Positions 8,013 through 17,340 are shown, counted from the stretch's first letter. The stretch is DNA of 64,000 bases from Deltaproteobacteria bacterium UBA1386 (GCA_002305765.1 DBQU01000001.1:38978-102977), one strand, 5' to 3'. A program made the numbers and translations. The notes: generated by a model from the letters alone, not told the origin.

Positions 8013-9140
8013 ATGTGTCGCCTGGCTGCGATCACATCGAATGAATACTTAAACCCCATGGAATGCATCGGAGCCCTGGAGACGATGCATGAGGGCCACG
8101 ACGGCTCGGGGATGGGGCTTATCCTCAAGAACCTGGGTGGAGAGCTTGCAGAGTTCTTCGACTACCCGGTGCTTTCGGGGATCTGCTCCAAAGACGGGCT
8201 CTACACCCTCGAGGAGTATCTCTTCCATGCCGGGTTCCGGCTGAAACACCAGTGGCGGCCCGCGCTGAAGCCGGTAAAGGGCATAAAGCGCAGGGACCAC
8301 TACTTCGCCAAGGTCTACGACTACCCCGAGGAGTACGAGGACCGGAGCCAGGAGGAGAAGGAGGAGCTTCTTCTCCAGACGCGGCTTACCCTTCGCAGGA
8401 TGGGGGAGGAGAACGGTTCCATAACGGTCTTTTCTTTCTACCCGGACATCGTCACCATCAAGGAAGTGGGAGATCCCCTGCAGCTGGGGGAATTCTTCGG
8501 CCTCACCGATTCCCGTCTGAAGGCGAAGATCATCTTTGCCCAGGGACGGCAGAACACGAATTACGACATTAATCTCTATGCCTGCCACCCCTTCTTCGTT
8601 CAGGGTTTCGGTTCCATGACGAACGGCGAGAACACGGCCTTCGTGCCCATCAGGGAGTTTCTCGCCAGCAGGGGGTTCGCGGGGTATTCGGGATACGACA
8701 GCGACAGCGAGGTCTTCACGCACATCCTCCACTACGCGGTGAAGAAGCTCGGCTATCCCCTGCACTATTACAAGGACGTTATCACTCCCCTCGGCGAGGA
8801 CGACCTCGCAAGGCGTGAGGACAGCGAGGTGCTCTCGCTCATGCGGGTGGCCCTTCGGCCCCTGTGCATCGACGGGCCCAACGTCATCATCGGGTTCACT
8901 CCCGACGGCTCCTGTTTCATGGTCCACGACGCGAAGAAGCTCCGCCCCGGGGTTGTGGGCGGCGTTAGGGGCAGGGTAGGACTAGTGTCGGAGGAGTGCG
9001 GGCTCGAAAGCATGGTTCCCGAAAGAGAGAGTGCCAAAGGTATCTTCCCCATGAAATATGACATGGTCATCGTTTCACCGGGAGCGCAGGAGGTGCGGGT
9101 ATGGAATCAGCTGTACGGCTGGACCACAATCATGAACTGA
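8013..9140 (+). CDS. Glutamate-synthase-type class II glutamine amidotransferase subunit
   Basis: A 375-residue Ntn-hydrolase fold protein. After Met removal it begins with a nucleophilic Cys (MCRLAAITSN), followed by HEGHDGSGMG near residue 28, as in class II amidotransferases. It corresponds to the stand-alone glutaminase domain of archaeal-type split glutamate synthases, releasing ammonia from glutamine for the FMN subunit. The start has a strong ribosome site (AAAGGAGG). Its last 40 bp overlap the next gene. With 9101-10762 and 10798-13128 it makes a full set of glutamate synthase modules. Confidence 0.85.
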   Translation: MCRLAAITSNEYLNPMECIGALETMHEGHDGSGMGLILKNLGGELAEFFDYPVLSGICSKDGLYTLEEYLFHAGFRLKHQWRPALKPVKGIKRRDHYFAKVYDYPEEYEDRSQEEKEELLLQTRLTLRRMGEENGSITVFSFYPDIVTIKEVGDPLQLGEFFGLTDSRLKAKIIFAQGRQNTNYDINLYACHPFFVQGFGSMTNGENTAFVPIREFLASRGFAGYSGYDSDSEVFTHILHYAVKKLGYPLHYYKDVITPLGEDDLARREDSEVLSLMRVALRPLCIDGPNVIIGFTPDGSCFMVHDAKKLRPGVVGGVRGRVGLVSEECGLESMVPERESAKGIFPMKYDMVIVSPGAQEVRVWNQLYGWTTIMN

Positions 9141-10762
9141 CAGTGAAGGACCTTCCCTATATCGTCACGTGGCGCGAGGACAGGTGCAAGAGATGCGGCC
9201 GGTGCACCGCCGTCTGTCCCATGCACGCCATCGAGCCCTCGGTGATGGTGAGGCGCGAGATAAGCTCCGAAGACGCATCTCCTTCTCCGAAGGTCACGCG
9301 GAAAACGGTTGTGGTGGTCAGGCAGACCACGGACATAGAGCGCTACTGCACGGGTTGCGGCAGCTGCACCCTCGTGTGCCCCAACGATGCCATAGAACCC
9401 GTTTTCAACCCCCAGCACAAGTTCCTCTTCCACAAGAACCCGGGAGGACACCCGTACCGCAGGGGCGGCAGGCGGAACGACCCCCGGGAATCGACGCTGG
9501 ACCACCTGAAGTTCACCCGTATATCGATGCTCACGGACCCGGCGCTCGATGCCGGCCGCCACGAGTTCAGGATACGCACCTATCTCGGGCGCATTCTGCC
9601 TCCCGAAGAGATGCCCTTCAGGGTAAAGGAAGGAAAGCTGGAGCTTATGAGCGGGAATTCCCGGTTCGTCCCGCCCGTGCGCGAGATTTACCCCGTCATG
9701 ATCGGCAGCATGTCCGTCGGCGCCCTGTCGCCAACTATGTGGGAAGGGCTGGCGATGGGGGTCGCGTACCTTAACGAGGTCGACCGCATGCCCGTCGTCA
9801 TGGCGTCCGGTGAGGGCGGCATCCCGCCGAGGCTCCTCAAGTCGAGATTCATCAAGTACTTCATCCTCCAGATAGCCTCGGGCTACTTCGGATGGGACGA
9901 GATCATCCGGGCCATCCCGGACATGGCCGACGATCCCTGCGCGATAGAGATCAAGTACGGCCAGGGGGCGAAGCCCGGTGACGGCGGGCTCCTCATGGCG
10001 GAGAAGGTGACGAAGCTCATATCGGAGATACGGGGTGTGCCGCAGGGCGTGGACCTGCCATCCCCCCCGACGCACCAGACGAAGTATTCCATCGAGGAGT
10101 CCGTGGCGAAGATGATCCAGGCGATGTCCATGGCCTTCGGGTTCAGGGTGCCCGTGTTCCCCAAGATATCGGGGACGAGGACCGCCCGGGCGGTGCTCAA
10201 CAACCTGCTGCGCAACCCTTACGCCGGCGGGCTCTCCATAGACGGCGAGGAAGGGGGTACCGGTGCCGCGTACAACGTTTCACTCGACAAAATGGGGCAC
10301 CCCATCGCGTCGAACATCCGTGATTGTTATCTCGACCTTGCCCGGCAGGGAAGACAGAACGAGCTGCCGCTTATCGCCGCCGGCGGTGTGGGCAAGAAGG
10401 GCGGTCTTGCTGCCAACGCGGCGGCGCTCATCATGCTCGGGGCGTCGGCCGTGTCCGTGGGAAAATACATGATGCAGGCCGCCGCCGGGTGCTTCGGAGA
10501 CGAGATGAACAGGTGCAATGTCTGCAACATTGGTAAATGCCCGCGGGGCATCACCACCCAGGACCCGAGGCTGTACCGCAGGCTGGACCCGGAGAAGGTG
10601 GCGGAAAGGGTCGTTGAGGTCTTCAGGGCCCTCGACGTGGAATTGAAAAAGATCTTCGCCCCGCTGGGCAGGAGCACGGAACTGCCCATCGGCATGTCCG
10701 ACGCCCTGTGCGCGGACGACGCCGATATAGCGCAGCGTCTGCAGATAGGCTATGTCTGCTGA
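9101..10762 (+). CDS. Ferredoxin-containing FMN-binding glutamate synthase central-domain subunit
   Basis: A 553-residue protein. Residues 29-39 and 83-93 hold two [4Fe-4S] ferredoxin motifs (CKRCGRCTAVCP, CTGCGSCTLVCP). The rest is the FMN-binding glutamate synthase barrel (SMSVGALSP, ASGEGG, KYGQGAKPGDGG, DGEEGGTGAA, AAGGVGKKGG), with a C-terminal cysteine group RCNVCNIGKCPRG near 472 that matches the usual [3Fe-4S] site. It would use ammonia from the amidotransferase and electrons from ferredoxin or the GltD-like partner. The ATG at 9101 lies inside the preceding gene but has a strong AGGAGGTG ahead of it, so I prefer it to the GTG at 9143. Confidence 0.88.
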   Translation: MESAVRLDHNHELTVKDLPYIVTWREDRCKRCGRCTAVCPMHAIEPSVMVRREISSEDASPSPKVTRKTVVVVRQTTDIERYCTGCGSCTLVCPNDAIEPVFNPQHKFLFHKNPGGHPYRRGGRRNDPRESTLDHLKFTRISMLTDPALDAGRHEFRIRTYLGRILPPEEMPFRVKEGKLELMSGNSRFVPPVREIYPVMIGSMSVGALSPTMWEGLAMGVAYLNEVDRMPVVMASGEGGIPPRLLKSRFIKYFILQIASGYFGWDEIIRAIPDMADDPCAIEIKYGQGAKPGDGGLLMAEKVTKLISEIRGVPQGVDLPSPPTHQTKYSIEESVAKMIQAMSMAFGFRVPVFPKISGTRTARAVLNNLLRNPYAGGLSIDGEEGGTGAAYNVSLDKMGHPIASNIRDCYLDLARQGRQNELPLIAAGGVGKKGGLAANAAALIMLGASAVSVGKYMMQAAAGCFGDEMNRCNVCNIGKCPRGITTQDPRLYRRLDPEKVAERVVEVFRALDVELKKIFAPLGRSTELPIGMSDALCADDADIAQRLQIGYVC

Positions 10763-10797
10763 CACCGGGAGCAGGACGAGAGAACGAGGATAGGGCC

Positions 10798-13128
10798 ATG
10801 GCAAAGGTTATCGAAGGCAACAGGAACGAGCAGCGCACGAATTCGAGAGTGCTCGATGAGGAGATCCGCGAGGCCATCCGAGAGGGTTCGACGGAGATAC
10901 ACGTCGTGGCCAATGGGCAGCACGGTATCGGCGGCCGCCTGTGGGGGTTCCCCGAACCGGTGACGATCACCGTCGAAGGGCCCGTGGGCCAGCGGCTCGG
11001 CGGGATGGGGATATCCGGAACGACGATCGTCGTCAGGGGCAGCGTATCGGATGACGTGGGATGGCTCAACTGCGGCGCCGAGATCACGGTCCTCGGGGAT
11101 GCGGGCAACGGCGCGCACAACGCCGCCGCGCAGGGCAAGCTCTATGTGCAGGGCTCCGGCGGGGCCCGCTGCGACACGATGACGAAGCACAACCCCAAGC
11201 ACGACCCGCCCCAGTCCTGGTACTTTCGCGATGTGGGCGACACCTTCGCGGAGTTCAAGGCCGGCGGCATCGCCGTCATCTGCGGCGTCGAACCCCGCAG
11301 CAGGAACAATATCATCGGCTATCGCCCCTGCGTGGGAATGGTCGGCGGGGTCGTCTATTTCCGCGGGCCCATCGAGGGCTACAGCGAGTCCGATGTGAGG
11401 CTCCTCGAGCTTACGCCCCAGGACTGGCAGTGGCTCAAGACGAACATGAGACCCTTCCTGAGGGCGATAGAACGCGAGGAACATTACAGGGAGCTGACGA
11501 AGGACGCCGGCGCCTGGAGAAAGCTCATTCCCTTCACGGCGAGGGAAAGGGAAAAGACGAGGCCCTTCACCATGTCCCCCGGCGAGTTCCGCAAGGCGGT
11601 GTGGGAGGCGGGAGTTGGCGCGGGAGGAATATTCGCCGAGTATATAGACCATCCGCGTACGGTCCTTCCGTACATAACAACGGGGCAGGACAGGCGCTTC
11701 CGTCCGTCATGGAACAACGGAAAGTACGCTCCGCCCTGTGAATACACCTGCCCCAGCGGGATCCCGACGTGGCAGCGCACGCGCCTCATCCGCGAAGGAA
11801 AGCTGAGCGAGGCCCTGGAGCTGGTCCTCAGGTACAGCCCCCTGCCGGCCAGCGTCTGCGGAGAGGTTTGCGCCCACCTGTGCATGCAGGGGTGCACGCG
11901 TGCCCTCGTTGATCGGCCTCTCGACACGGAGGAGTTCGGCAAGGCAAGCCTCGAGCTGCCCCTGCCGCAGCGAGACAAGCCGACGGGCAGAAAGGTCGCC
12001 GTCATCGGTGCCGGCGCGGGCGGGTTGTCGGCGGCATGGCAACTCTCTCTTCGAGGGCACAGCGTCGACCTCTACGAGGCCGAGGACAGGATCGGAGGCA
12101 AACTGGAGTACTTCATTCCGAAGCAGAGGTTGCCCCGCCGCGTCCTGACCACGGAACTCGGCCGCTTCAAAAAGATGGGGATCAAGGTCCATACCGGTGT
12201 CAGGGTGGACAGGGGGAGATTTGATGAGATATATGCCGGCCACGACGCCGTCGTCGTCGCCTGCGGCGCCCACAAGCCCCGCGTGCCGGACATGAAGGGC
12301 GTGTCGGACATGGTGCCCGCCTACGATTTCCTCCGCCGGGCGAACACGGAGGAAGCGCCTGACCTCGCAGGCAAGAAGGTCGTCGTCATCGGCGCGGGGA
12401 ACGTGGGCATGGACGTTGCAGCCGAGGCGTTCCGTCTCGGCGCCGCCGCGGTCACCGCCGTCGATATCCAGAGACCGGCCGCCTTCGGAAAGGAGCGGGA
12501 GATAGCCGAATCGTTGGGGACGAAGGTCCTCTGGCCCCGGTTCGTTTCGTCCTGGTCGGTGAAGAAAGGCAAGGTCACCTTCACGGACAGGACATCCATC
12601 GAGGCCGATCAGGTTGTCGTTTCCATCGGGGACACGCCATTGACGGATTTTCTCCCCGAGGGTGTCCACGTGAAGAAGGACGGCTGGATAGAGGCCGACG
12701 AGGCGGGCCACACGACGGACCCGAAGATCTTCGCCATCGGTGACGCCGTGAGCCCTGGACTCGTGACTCACGCCATCGGCCACGGAAGACGGGCGTCTTT
12801 TGCCGTCGACGCCCTGCTCACCGGGAGGCCTTTCTACAGGACCGAACCGAGGCCGGTCATCCCCTTCGAGCGGATAAAGACCGCCTACTATGAGGCATGC
12901 AAGGCCAGTCCCGTCGAACTTGGCGCCGAGGCGAACCGCTGCCTGTCGTGCGCCGTATGCCGCGACTGTCACATGTGTGAGATTGCGTGCCATTACGGTG
13001 CCATATCACGCGTGGAACGTAAGGACGGCAGCTACGAGTACGTCGTCGACGACAGCCTCTGCATAGGCTGCGGTATCTGCGCCGGCGTCTGTCCCTGCGG
13101 CATATGGGAGATGGAAGAAAACCCGTAG
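10798..13128 (+). CDS. GXGXG + GltD-like FAD/NAD(P)H oxidoreductase + ferredoxin fusion
   Basis: A 776-residue fusion. Residues 1-240 are a GXGXG beta-helix (GGMGISGTTIVVRG, GSGGARCDTM), normally the C-terminal part of glutamate synthase alpha. From about 310 a GltD-like half follows: CEYTCPSGIPTWQR, CGEVCAHLCMQGCT, FAD site VAVIGAGAGGLSAA near 400, NAD(P)H-type site VVVIGAGNVGMD near 528 and IFAIGDAVSPG. It ends with cysteine group CLSCAVCRDCHMC near 714 and ferredoxin CIGCGICAGVCPCG near 755. The ATG at 10798 is preceded by GAGG; an earlier in-frame start at 10708 would lie inside the upstream gene and is unlikely. It is probably the electron-input and scaffold subunit of the operon. Confidence 0.87.
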   Translation: MAKVIEGNRNEQRTNSRVLDEEIREAIREGSTEIHVVANGQHGIGGRLWGFPEPVTITVEGPVGQRLGGMGISGTTIVVRGSVSDDVGWLNCGAEITVLGDAGNGAHNAAAQGKLYVQGSGGARCDTMTKHNPKHDPPQSWYFRDVGDTFAEFKAGGIAVICGVEPRSRNNIIGYRPCVGMVGGVVYFRGPIEGYSESDVRLLELTPQDWQWLKTNMRPFLRAIEREEHYRELTKDAGAWRKLIPFTAREREKTRPFTMSPGEFRKAVWEAGVGAGGIFAEYIDHPRTVLPYITTGQDRRFRPSWNNGKYAPPCEYTCPSGIPTWQRTRLIREGKLSEALELVLRYSPLPASVCGEVCAHLCMQGCTRALVDRPLDTEEFGKASLELPLPQRDKPTGRKVAVIGAGAGGLSAAWQLSLRGHSVDLYEAEDRIGGKLEYFIPKQRLPRRVLTTELGRFKKMGIKVHTGVRVDRGRFDEIYAGHDAVVVACGAHKPRVPDMKGVSDMVPAYDFLRRANTEEAPDLAGKKVVVIGAGNVGMDVAAEAFRLGAAAVTAVDIQRPAAFGKEREIAESLGTKVLWPRFVSSWSVKKGKVTFTDRTSIEADQVVVSIGDTPLTDFLPEGVHVKKDGWIEADEAGHTTDPKIFAIGDAVSPGLVTHAIGHGRRASFAVDALLTGRPFYRTEPRPVIPFERIKTAYYEACKASPVELGAEANRCLSCAVCRDCHMCEIACHYGAISRVERKDGSYEYVVDDSLCIGCGICAGVCPCGIWEMEENP

Positions 13129-13129
13129 A

Positions 13130-13262
13130 AACCGCTTGAACCGCTTGAGCGCGAAAGGGAGGAAGAATCCTTTTGCCGTTTCTGCGGCGGTCTCGGGCGG
13201 TTCGAACAGTCTGCGGTCTCAGATGTCTTCCGTTCGAGCGTTCAAGCTGTTCAAGCTGTTGC
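13130..13262. repeat. Inverted 9-bp-unit repeat element (GTTCAAGCN type)
   Basis: Left arm 13130-13150 has two nine-base units (ACCGCTTGA twice). Right arm 13231-13262 has the inverted units (GTTCGAGC, GTTCAAGCT, GTTCAAGCT). The roughly 80 bp interior shows no gene. It fills the gap between the glutamate-synthase-like operon and the ABC-F gene. Confidence 0.7.
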
Positions 13263-13310
13263 AACCATCCCTTCTGTTGGGTTAATATAGAGCGCTTTGC
13301 GGGCGCTGCC

Positions 13311-15167
13311 ATGCTTATCGTCAATAACCTTTCCAAGGCCTACGGGACCCAGACACTCTTCGACGGGGCGAGCTTTACCGTCGGGCCGGGGGAGCGCCTC
13401 GGGCTCGTGGGGCGGAACGGGACGGGGAAGACGACGCTCTTCAGGATGATACTCGGGGAAGAGACGCCCGATTCGGGGGAGATCCATATCCCCCGGGGCT
13501 ACACCATCCGCCATCTCTCCCAGCACATCTCTTTCAGCGAAAGGTCCGTCCTCGCCGAGGCGTGCCTCAACCTTCCCGTGAGCGACGACGGCCGCGACGA
13601 GACGTACAAGGCGAAGACGGTGCTCGCCGGGCTCGGCTTCACCGAGGACGAGTTCTCTTCGGACCCGGAGAAACTGAGCGGCGGTTTCCAGGTGCGCCTC
13701 AACCTGGCGAAGATCCTCATCGCCCGGCCGATGATGCTCCTTCTCGACGAACCGACGAACTATCTCGATATCGTCTCGATACGCTGGCTCACGCAGTTCC
13801 TGAAAGGGTGGAAGGGCGAGATGGTCCTCATCACCCACGACAGGGATTTCATGGACTCCGTGACGACCCACACCATGGCCATCCACCGTATGAGGATGCG
13901 CAAGATCGCGGGGACGACCCACAAGCTATACGAGCAGATCATCGAGGAAGAGGAGGTCTACGAGCAGACCCGCGTCAACGAAGAGAAGAAGCGGAAAGAG
14001 ATAGAACTTTTCATCAACCGCTTCCGCGCCCAGGCCACGCGGGCGAGGTCCGTGCAGTCCAGGGTCCGCCAGCTCCAGAAGAAGGAGAGGATGGAGAAGC
14101 TTGCCACCCTCGAGAACCTCGAGTTCTCCTTCAATGCCGCCCCGTTCCCCGGCAGATGGCTCCTCGAGGCGGACAATGTGGGTTTTTCCTACGACCCGTC
14201 GGGGCCGGAGCTCATCAGTGACCTCACCATAGCCGTCAGAAAACGCGATCGCATCGGGATCATCGGGAAGAACGGGAAGGGCAAGACGACGCTTCTTAAC
14301 ATCCTTGCCGGGGAGTTCACGCCCCGCTCGGGTACGATCACATACAGTCAGAACCTGAAGATCGGCTATTTCGGGCAGATGAACATCGACCGCCTCGACC
14401 CGGAGGTGACCATCGAGGACGAGATATGGAGCGTGGAACCCGGCCGGGGCAAGACGGCCGTCAGGGGTATCTGCGGCGCCATGCTCTTTGATGGGGACAA
14501 GGCCCTCAAGAAGATAGGTGTGCTCTCCGGGGGCGAGAGGAGCAGGGTGCTCCTGGGCAAGCTCCTCGCCGCCCCGGCGAACCTCCTGCTTCTTGACGAG
14601 CCCACAAACCATCTCGACATGGAGTCCATCGACTCCCTCATCGAGGCCATCAACGAATTCGACGGCGCGGTGATGATCGTGACCCACAGCGAGATGATCC
14701 TCGACGCCGTCGCGGAGCGGCTCATCGTCTTCGACGGGAACAGGGTCGGCATCTTCGACGGCAGCTACGAGGACTTCCTCTCCCGCGTCGGCTGGGAGGA
14801 CGAGGCCGAGGGCAGGGCAGGGGAGAGCGAGGGCGTCGCGGCCCCGGCGAAGAGCGCCATCAGAAGAGAATCGAAAAGGCTCAAGGCCGACATCGTCAAC
14901 GAGCGTTCCCGCGCCATGACGCCCGTGAAGACGCGCATCAACGACATCGAGTCCGCCATCACCGAAACAGAGAGGCAGCTCGCCCGCGATAACGAGGCCC
15001 TCATCGCGGCCTCACAGAAGGGCGACGGCAAGGCCATCATATCCCTCTCGATGTCCATCCACGAAGCCAGACAGCGGATAGACGGCCTCTTCGACGAACT
15101 CGAGGTCCTCACCCTGGAACACGACGCCCTGGCACGGGAGTTCGAACAGCGGCTGAACGAACTGTAG
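13311..15167 (+). CDS. ABC-F family ATPase
   Basis: A 618-residue soluble protein with two ABC cassettes and no membrane segments. Cassette 1: Walker A GRNGTGKTT (residues 34-42), signature LSGGFQVRLNLAK, Walker B LLLDEPTNYLD. Cassette 2: GKNGKGKTT, LSGGERSRVLLGK, LLLDEPTNHLD. A charged linker and a C-terminal coiled-coil rich in Glu/Arg match Uup/YheS-type ABC-F proteins, which act on ribosomes. Upstream in-frame codons (from 13173) fall in the repeat element, so the ATG at 13311 (MLIVNNLSKAYG) is chosen. The exact ABC-F subgroup is not resolved. Confidence 0.92.
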   Translation: MLIVNNLSKAYGTQTLFDGASFTVGPGERLGLVGRNGTGKTTLFRMILGEETPDSGEIHIPRGYTIRHLSQHISFSERSVLAEACLNLPVSDDGRDETYKAKTVLAGLGFTEDEFSSDPEKLSGGFQVRLNLAKILIARPMMLLLDEPTNYLDIVSIRWLTQFLKGWKGEMVLITHDRDFMDSVTTHTMAIHRMRMRKIAGTTHKLYEQIIEEEEVYEQTRVNEEKKRKEIELFINRFRAQATRARSVQSRVRQLQKKERMEKLATLENLEFSFNAAPFPGRWLLEADNVGFSYDPSGPELISDLTIAVRKRDRIGIIGKNGKGKTTLLNILAGEFTPRSGTITYSQNLKIGYFGQMNIDRLDPEVTIEDEIWSVEPGRGKTAVRGICGAMLFDGDKALKKIGVLSGGERSRVLLGKLLAAPANLLLLDEPTNHLDMESIDSLIEAINEFDGAVMIVTHSEMILDAVAERLIVFDGNRVGIFDGSYEDFLSRVGWEDEAEGRAGESEGVAAPAKSAIRRESKRLKADIVNERSRAMTPVKTRINDIESAITETERQLARDNEALIAASQKGDGKAIISLSMSIHEARQRIDGLFDELEVLTLEHDALAREFEQRLNEL

Positions 15168-15177
15168 AGATGAAGAA

Positions 15178-15290
15178 GGTTCAAGGGTTCAAGAGTAAAA
15201 GACAAACAGGACACCGGTGCCTTCGGCCGGTGTGCGAATTGTGTTGACAGCCGACCTCCCTTCGCGGTCTTACCCTTGAACCCTTGAACC
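15178..15290. repeat. Inverted 8-bp-unit repeat element, copy with conserved interior
   Basis: Left arm 15178-15195 has two GTTCAAG units at 8-base spacing; right arm 15272-15290 is the inverse. The interior contains a hairpin (CACCGG...CCGGTG, 15216-15233) and the stretch GCGAATTGTGTTGACAGCC. This stretch recurs in the elements at 21615 (reverse orientation) and 63837. It sits between the convergent ABC-F and acyl-CoA dehydrogenase genes. Confidence 0.75.
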
Positions 15291-15295
15291 GTCCT

Positions 15296-16441
15296 TTAGA
15301 AGATCATTCTCGACAGTGTGTTCTTCTGTATGTTGCTCGTCCCTTCGTAGATCGATGTTATCCGTATGTCCCTCAGGGCGCCCTCGAGGCCCTGGTCGCG
15401 CATGTAGCCGTAGCCTCCCAGGATGTCGATGGTCCTGTTGAGGACCTTTATGGCGCATTCCGGTATCGCCAGCTTCACGAGGGAGGAGTACTTCTTCGAT
15501 TCCGGGTCCTTGTTGTCGTAGAGCCAGGCGGCCTTGTACAGGAGGTTGCGGCACTTTTCGATCTCCACGTACATGTCCACGAGGTCGTGCTCGACGGACT
15601 GAAAACGGATTATGGACTGGCCGAACTGCTTGCGTTTCTTCGCGTAGCCGACGGTCTTCTCGTAGCCGTAGAGCATGGCCCCGAAGGCCTGGGCGGCTAT
15701 AACTATCCTGCCCAGTTCGAACCCGTCGAGGACCATCCTCAAGCCCTTGCCGCGCTGGCCGAGGACGTTGTTTTTCGGGATCTCGAAATCGTTGAAGACG
15801 AGTTCTCCCGACGTGGTGGTGTTGATGCCCATCTTCCTGCCGAGGTCGTTGATCTCGAACCGGCCGGGACCGTTCTTCTCGATAAGTTCCCTGTCGATGA
15901 TCATTATGCTCTGACGGTCCTCGTCCTTCGCGAGGAGGGCGTAGAAGTCGGCGTACCCCGCGTTCGTCGTGAAGACCTTCGAGCCGTTCACCACATAGCG
16001 GTCTCCCCTGTCCTCCATCCGTGTCTTGAGGCTCATGAGGTCGCTTCCGCTGTCGGGCTCTGTGACGCTTATGGCGGAGACGTACCTCCCCTCTATCATG
16101 GGCCGCACGTACTTTTCCCGCTGCTCGTCGCTGCCGTAAATATCGACGACGAACCCGGGGATGTATCCGAGGCTCAGGGCCATCCCCATGCCTGGCAGGC
16201 ACCGGCACAACTCCTTCACGGCCATGACGTGGCCGAGCGCCCCGTATCCCGAACCGCCGATGTCCTCGGCGAAACCGACTCCTATGAACCCCAGGTTCCC
16301 GATCTTCTCGTAGAGTTCCCTGGGGTACCTGTGCTCATCCTCGAGTTTGTGGAGGTGGTCCTGATCGAGTTCCTTCGCACAGAATTCGCTCACCGCGCTC
16401 TCGACGTCCTTGAGGTCGTTATTGATATAAGGGTCCATCAT
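15296..16441 (-). CDS. Acyl-CoA dehydrogenase
   Basis: A 381-residue flavoprotein of normal family length with the expected landmarks: SVTEPDSGSDL, the central beta domain, GRIVIAAQAFG, a KRKQFGQSI helix, GGYGYMRDQGLEGALRD and the catalytic Glu in SIYEGTSNIQ near the C terminus. It would oxidise an acyl-CoA to the enoyl-CoA, passing electrons to electron-transfer flavoprotein. No EtfAB or beta-oxidation partner is adjacent, so the substrate cannot be told. Two successive ATG codons begin the gene; either could be used. Its stop lies 5 bp from the repeat element. Confidence 0.93.
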   Translation of the reverse strand: MMDPYINNDLKDVESAVSEFCAKELDQDHLHKLEDEHRYPRELYEKIGNLGFIGVGFAEDIGGSGYGALGHVMAVKELCRCLPGMGMALSLGYIPGFVVDIYGSDEQREKYVRPMIEGRYVSAISVTEPDSGSDLMSLKTRMEDRGDRYVVNGSKVFTTNAGYADFYALLAKDEDRQSIMIIDRELIEKNGPGRFEINDLGRKMGINTTTSGELVFNDFEIPKNNVLGQRGKGLRMVLDGFELGRIVIAAQAFGAMLYGYEKTVGYAKKRKQFGQSIIRFQSVEHDLVDMYVEIEKCRNLLYKAAWLYDNKDPESKKYSSLVKLAIPECAIKVLNRTIDILGGYGYMRDQGLEGALRDIRITSIYEGTSNIQKNTLSRMIF

Positions 16442-16525
16442 CCTTCACCACCTGTCCTCGTGATCGATGTTTTTGACTGCCTTAATTCTCCTGCGGATGA
16501 CCATGTTTTGCAAGGGGAAAAGGAA

Positions 16526-16648
16526 TGTTCAAGAGTTCAAGTGTTCAAAGGTTCAAGGGGAACGACCAAAAGAGAGCATCTCAATGCAATTACTGACAAG
16601 AGCAACTGACCAGGCGTTATATGATATACTGGATTGAACTCTTGAACC
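16526..16648. repeat. Inverted 8-bp-unit repeat element containing a promoter-like sequence
   Basis: Left arm 16526-16560 carries four GTTCAAG/GTTCAAA units at 8-base spacing; right arm 16634-16648 has two inverted units. The interior holds CTGACA (16593-16598), an 18-base spacer and TTATAT (16617-16622), which would drive the gene at 16668. The element therefore may supply that gene's promoter. Confidence 0.6.
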
Positions 16649-16667
16649 ATCTTTGCCCGGAGGTCCT

Positions 16668-17249
16668 ATGCCCCTTGCCTTTCATTCCTTGAGCCATGGG
16701 GAGGTAGCGTTTGGTTTTTTCAATATCGATACGGACATGCTGCTCCTCGATGTCCACTTCTTCTTCGCCGATGACTTCTCGGCGGCCGTTTCCGGACTGG
16801 CGTCGTTCGAGGCGGATGGCCCGGCGAGGGTCAACCTCGATGCCTACACCCTTGACCGGGGCCGCGTCGGGAACCTGATGGGAGCGATTCACGGCATCGA
16901 GTTTACGGGGTTCATCGGGGATGTTTACAAGCGGTTTCCCTTCCCGGCCGAAGAGGAGAAGTTCAGGCAGCAGCCTGAGGGTTTTAAGACCCGCCGCGTC
17001 ATCGAAGAGATGGTAAAGCCCTATGCAGGGAAGCGCACCATTCCCATCGTCAGCGACGACCGCCGTCTCACAGTGAACATCGGCGGCTACCTCTTTGACG
17101 GAGCCGGTTTTCAGGACCTTATCCTCTATGTCTGGCGCGGAGGGTATCCGCGCTGGCGCGACGGCCTGCGCCCCGCCTACGTGATGGAGATGATGCAGAC
17201 CGCGGAACATTCCCGCAACCCCCTCTTCCAGGGCCTGAAACGTCCATAA
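16668..17249 (+). CDS. Conserved-looking protein of unknown function
   Basis: A 193-residue soluble protein; I do not recognise the family. It opens MPLAFHSLSHGEVAFGFFNI and alternates hydrophobic strands with charged turns, with VNLDAYTLDRGRVGNLMGAI in the middle and an NIGGYLFDGAGFQDLILYVW block in the C-terminal third. No signal peptide, membrane helix or metal-binding cluster is visible. The ATG is preceded by GGAGG at a short spacing; the TTG at 16653 would put that site inside the gene and is rejected. It stands alone between the dehydrogenase and the YdcH-like gene. Confidence 0.7.
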   Translation: MPLAFHSLSHGEVAFGFFNIDTDMLLLDVHFFFADDFSAAVSGLASFEADGPARVNLDAYTLDRGRVGNLMGAIHGIEFTGFIGDVYKRFPFPAEEEKFRQQPEGFKTRRVIEEMVKPYAGKRTIPIVSDDRRLTVNIGGYLFDGAGFQDLILYVWRGGYPRWRDGLRPAYVMEMMQTAEHSRNPLFQGLKRP

Positions 17250-17340
17250 CAACACGGTATCGGAGATCTGTCTTTACAACCCGCAACCAGCAACACATTC
17301 TCCTTTACTCCTCGCCCCTTATCACTTACACTATGAGCCT

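Noticed and set aside
15178..15195. GGTTCAAG sequences resembling a tRNA T-loop
   Set aside because: They occur as short tandem arrays without acceptor, D or anticodon stems.
15284..16609. 441-codon plus-strand frame opposite the acyl-CoA dehydrogenase
   Set aside because: The minus strand encodes a complete, motif-perfect dehydrogenase; the plus frame begins inside a repeat and has no recognisable features.
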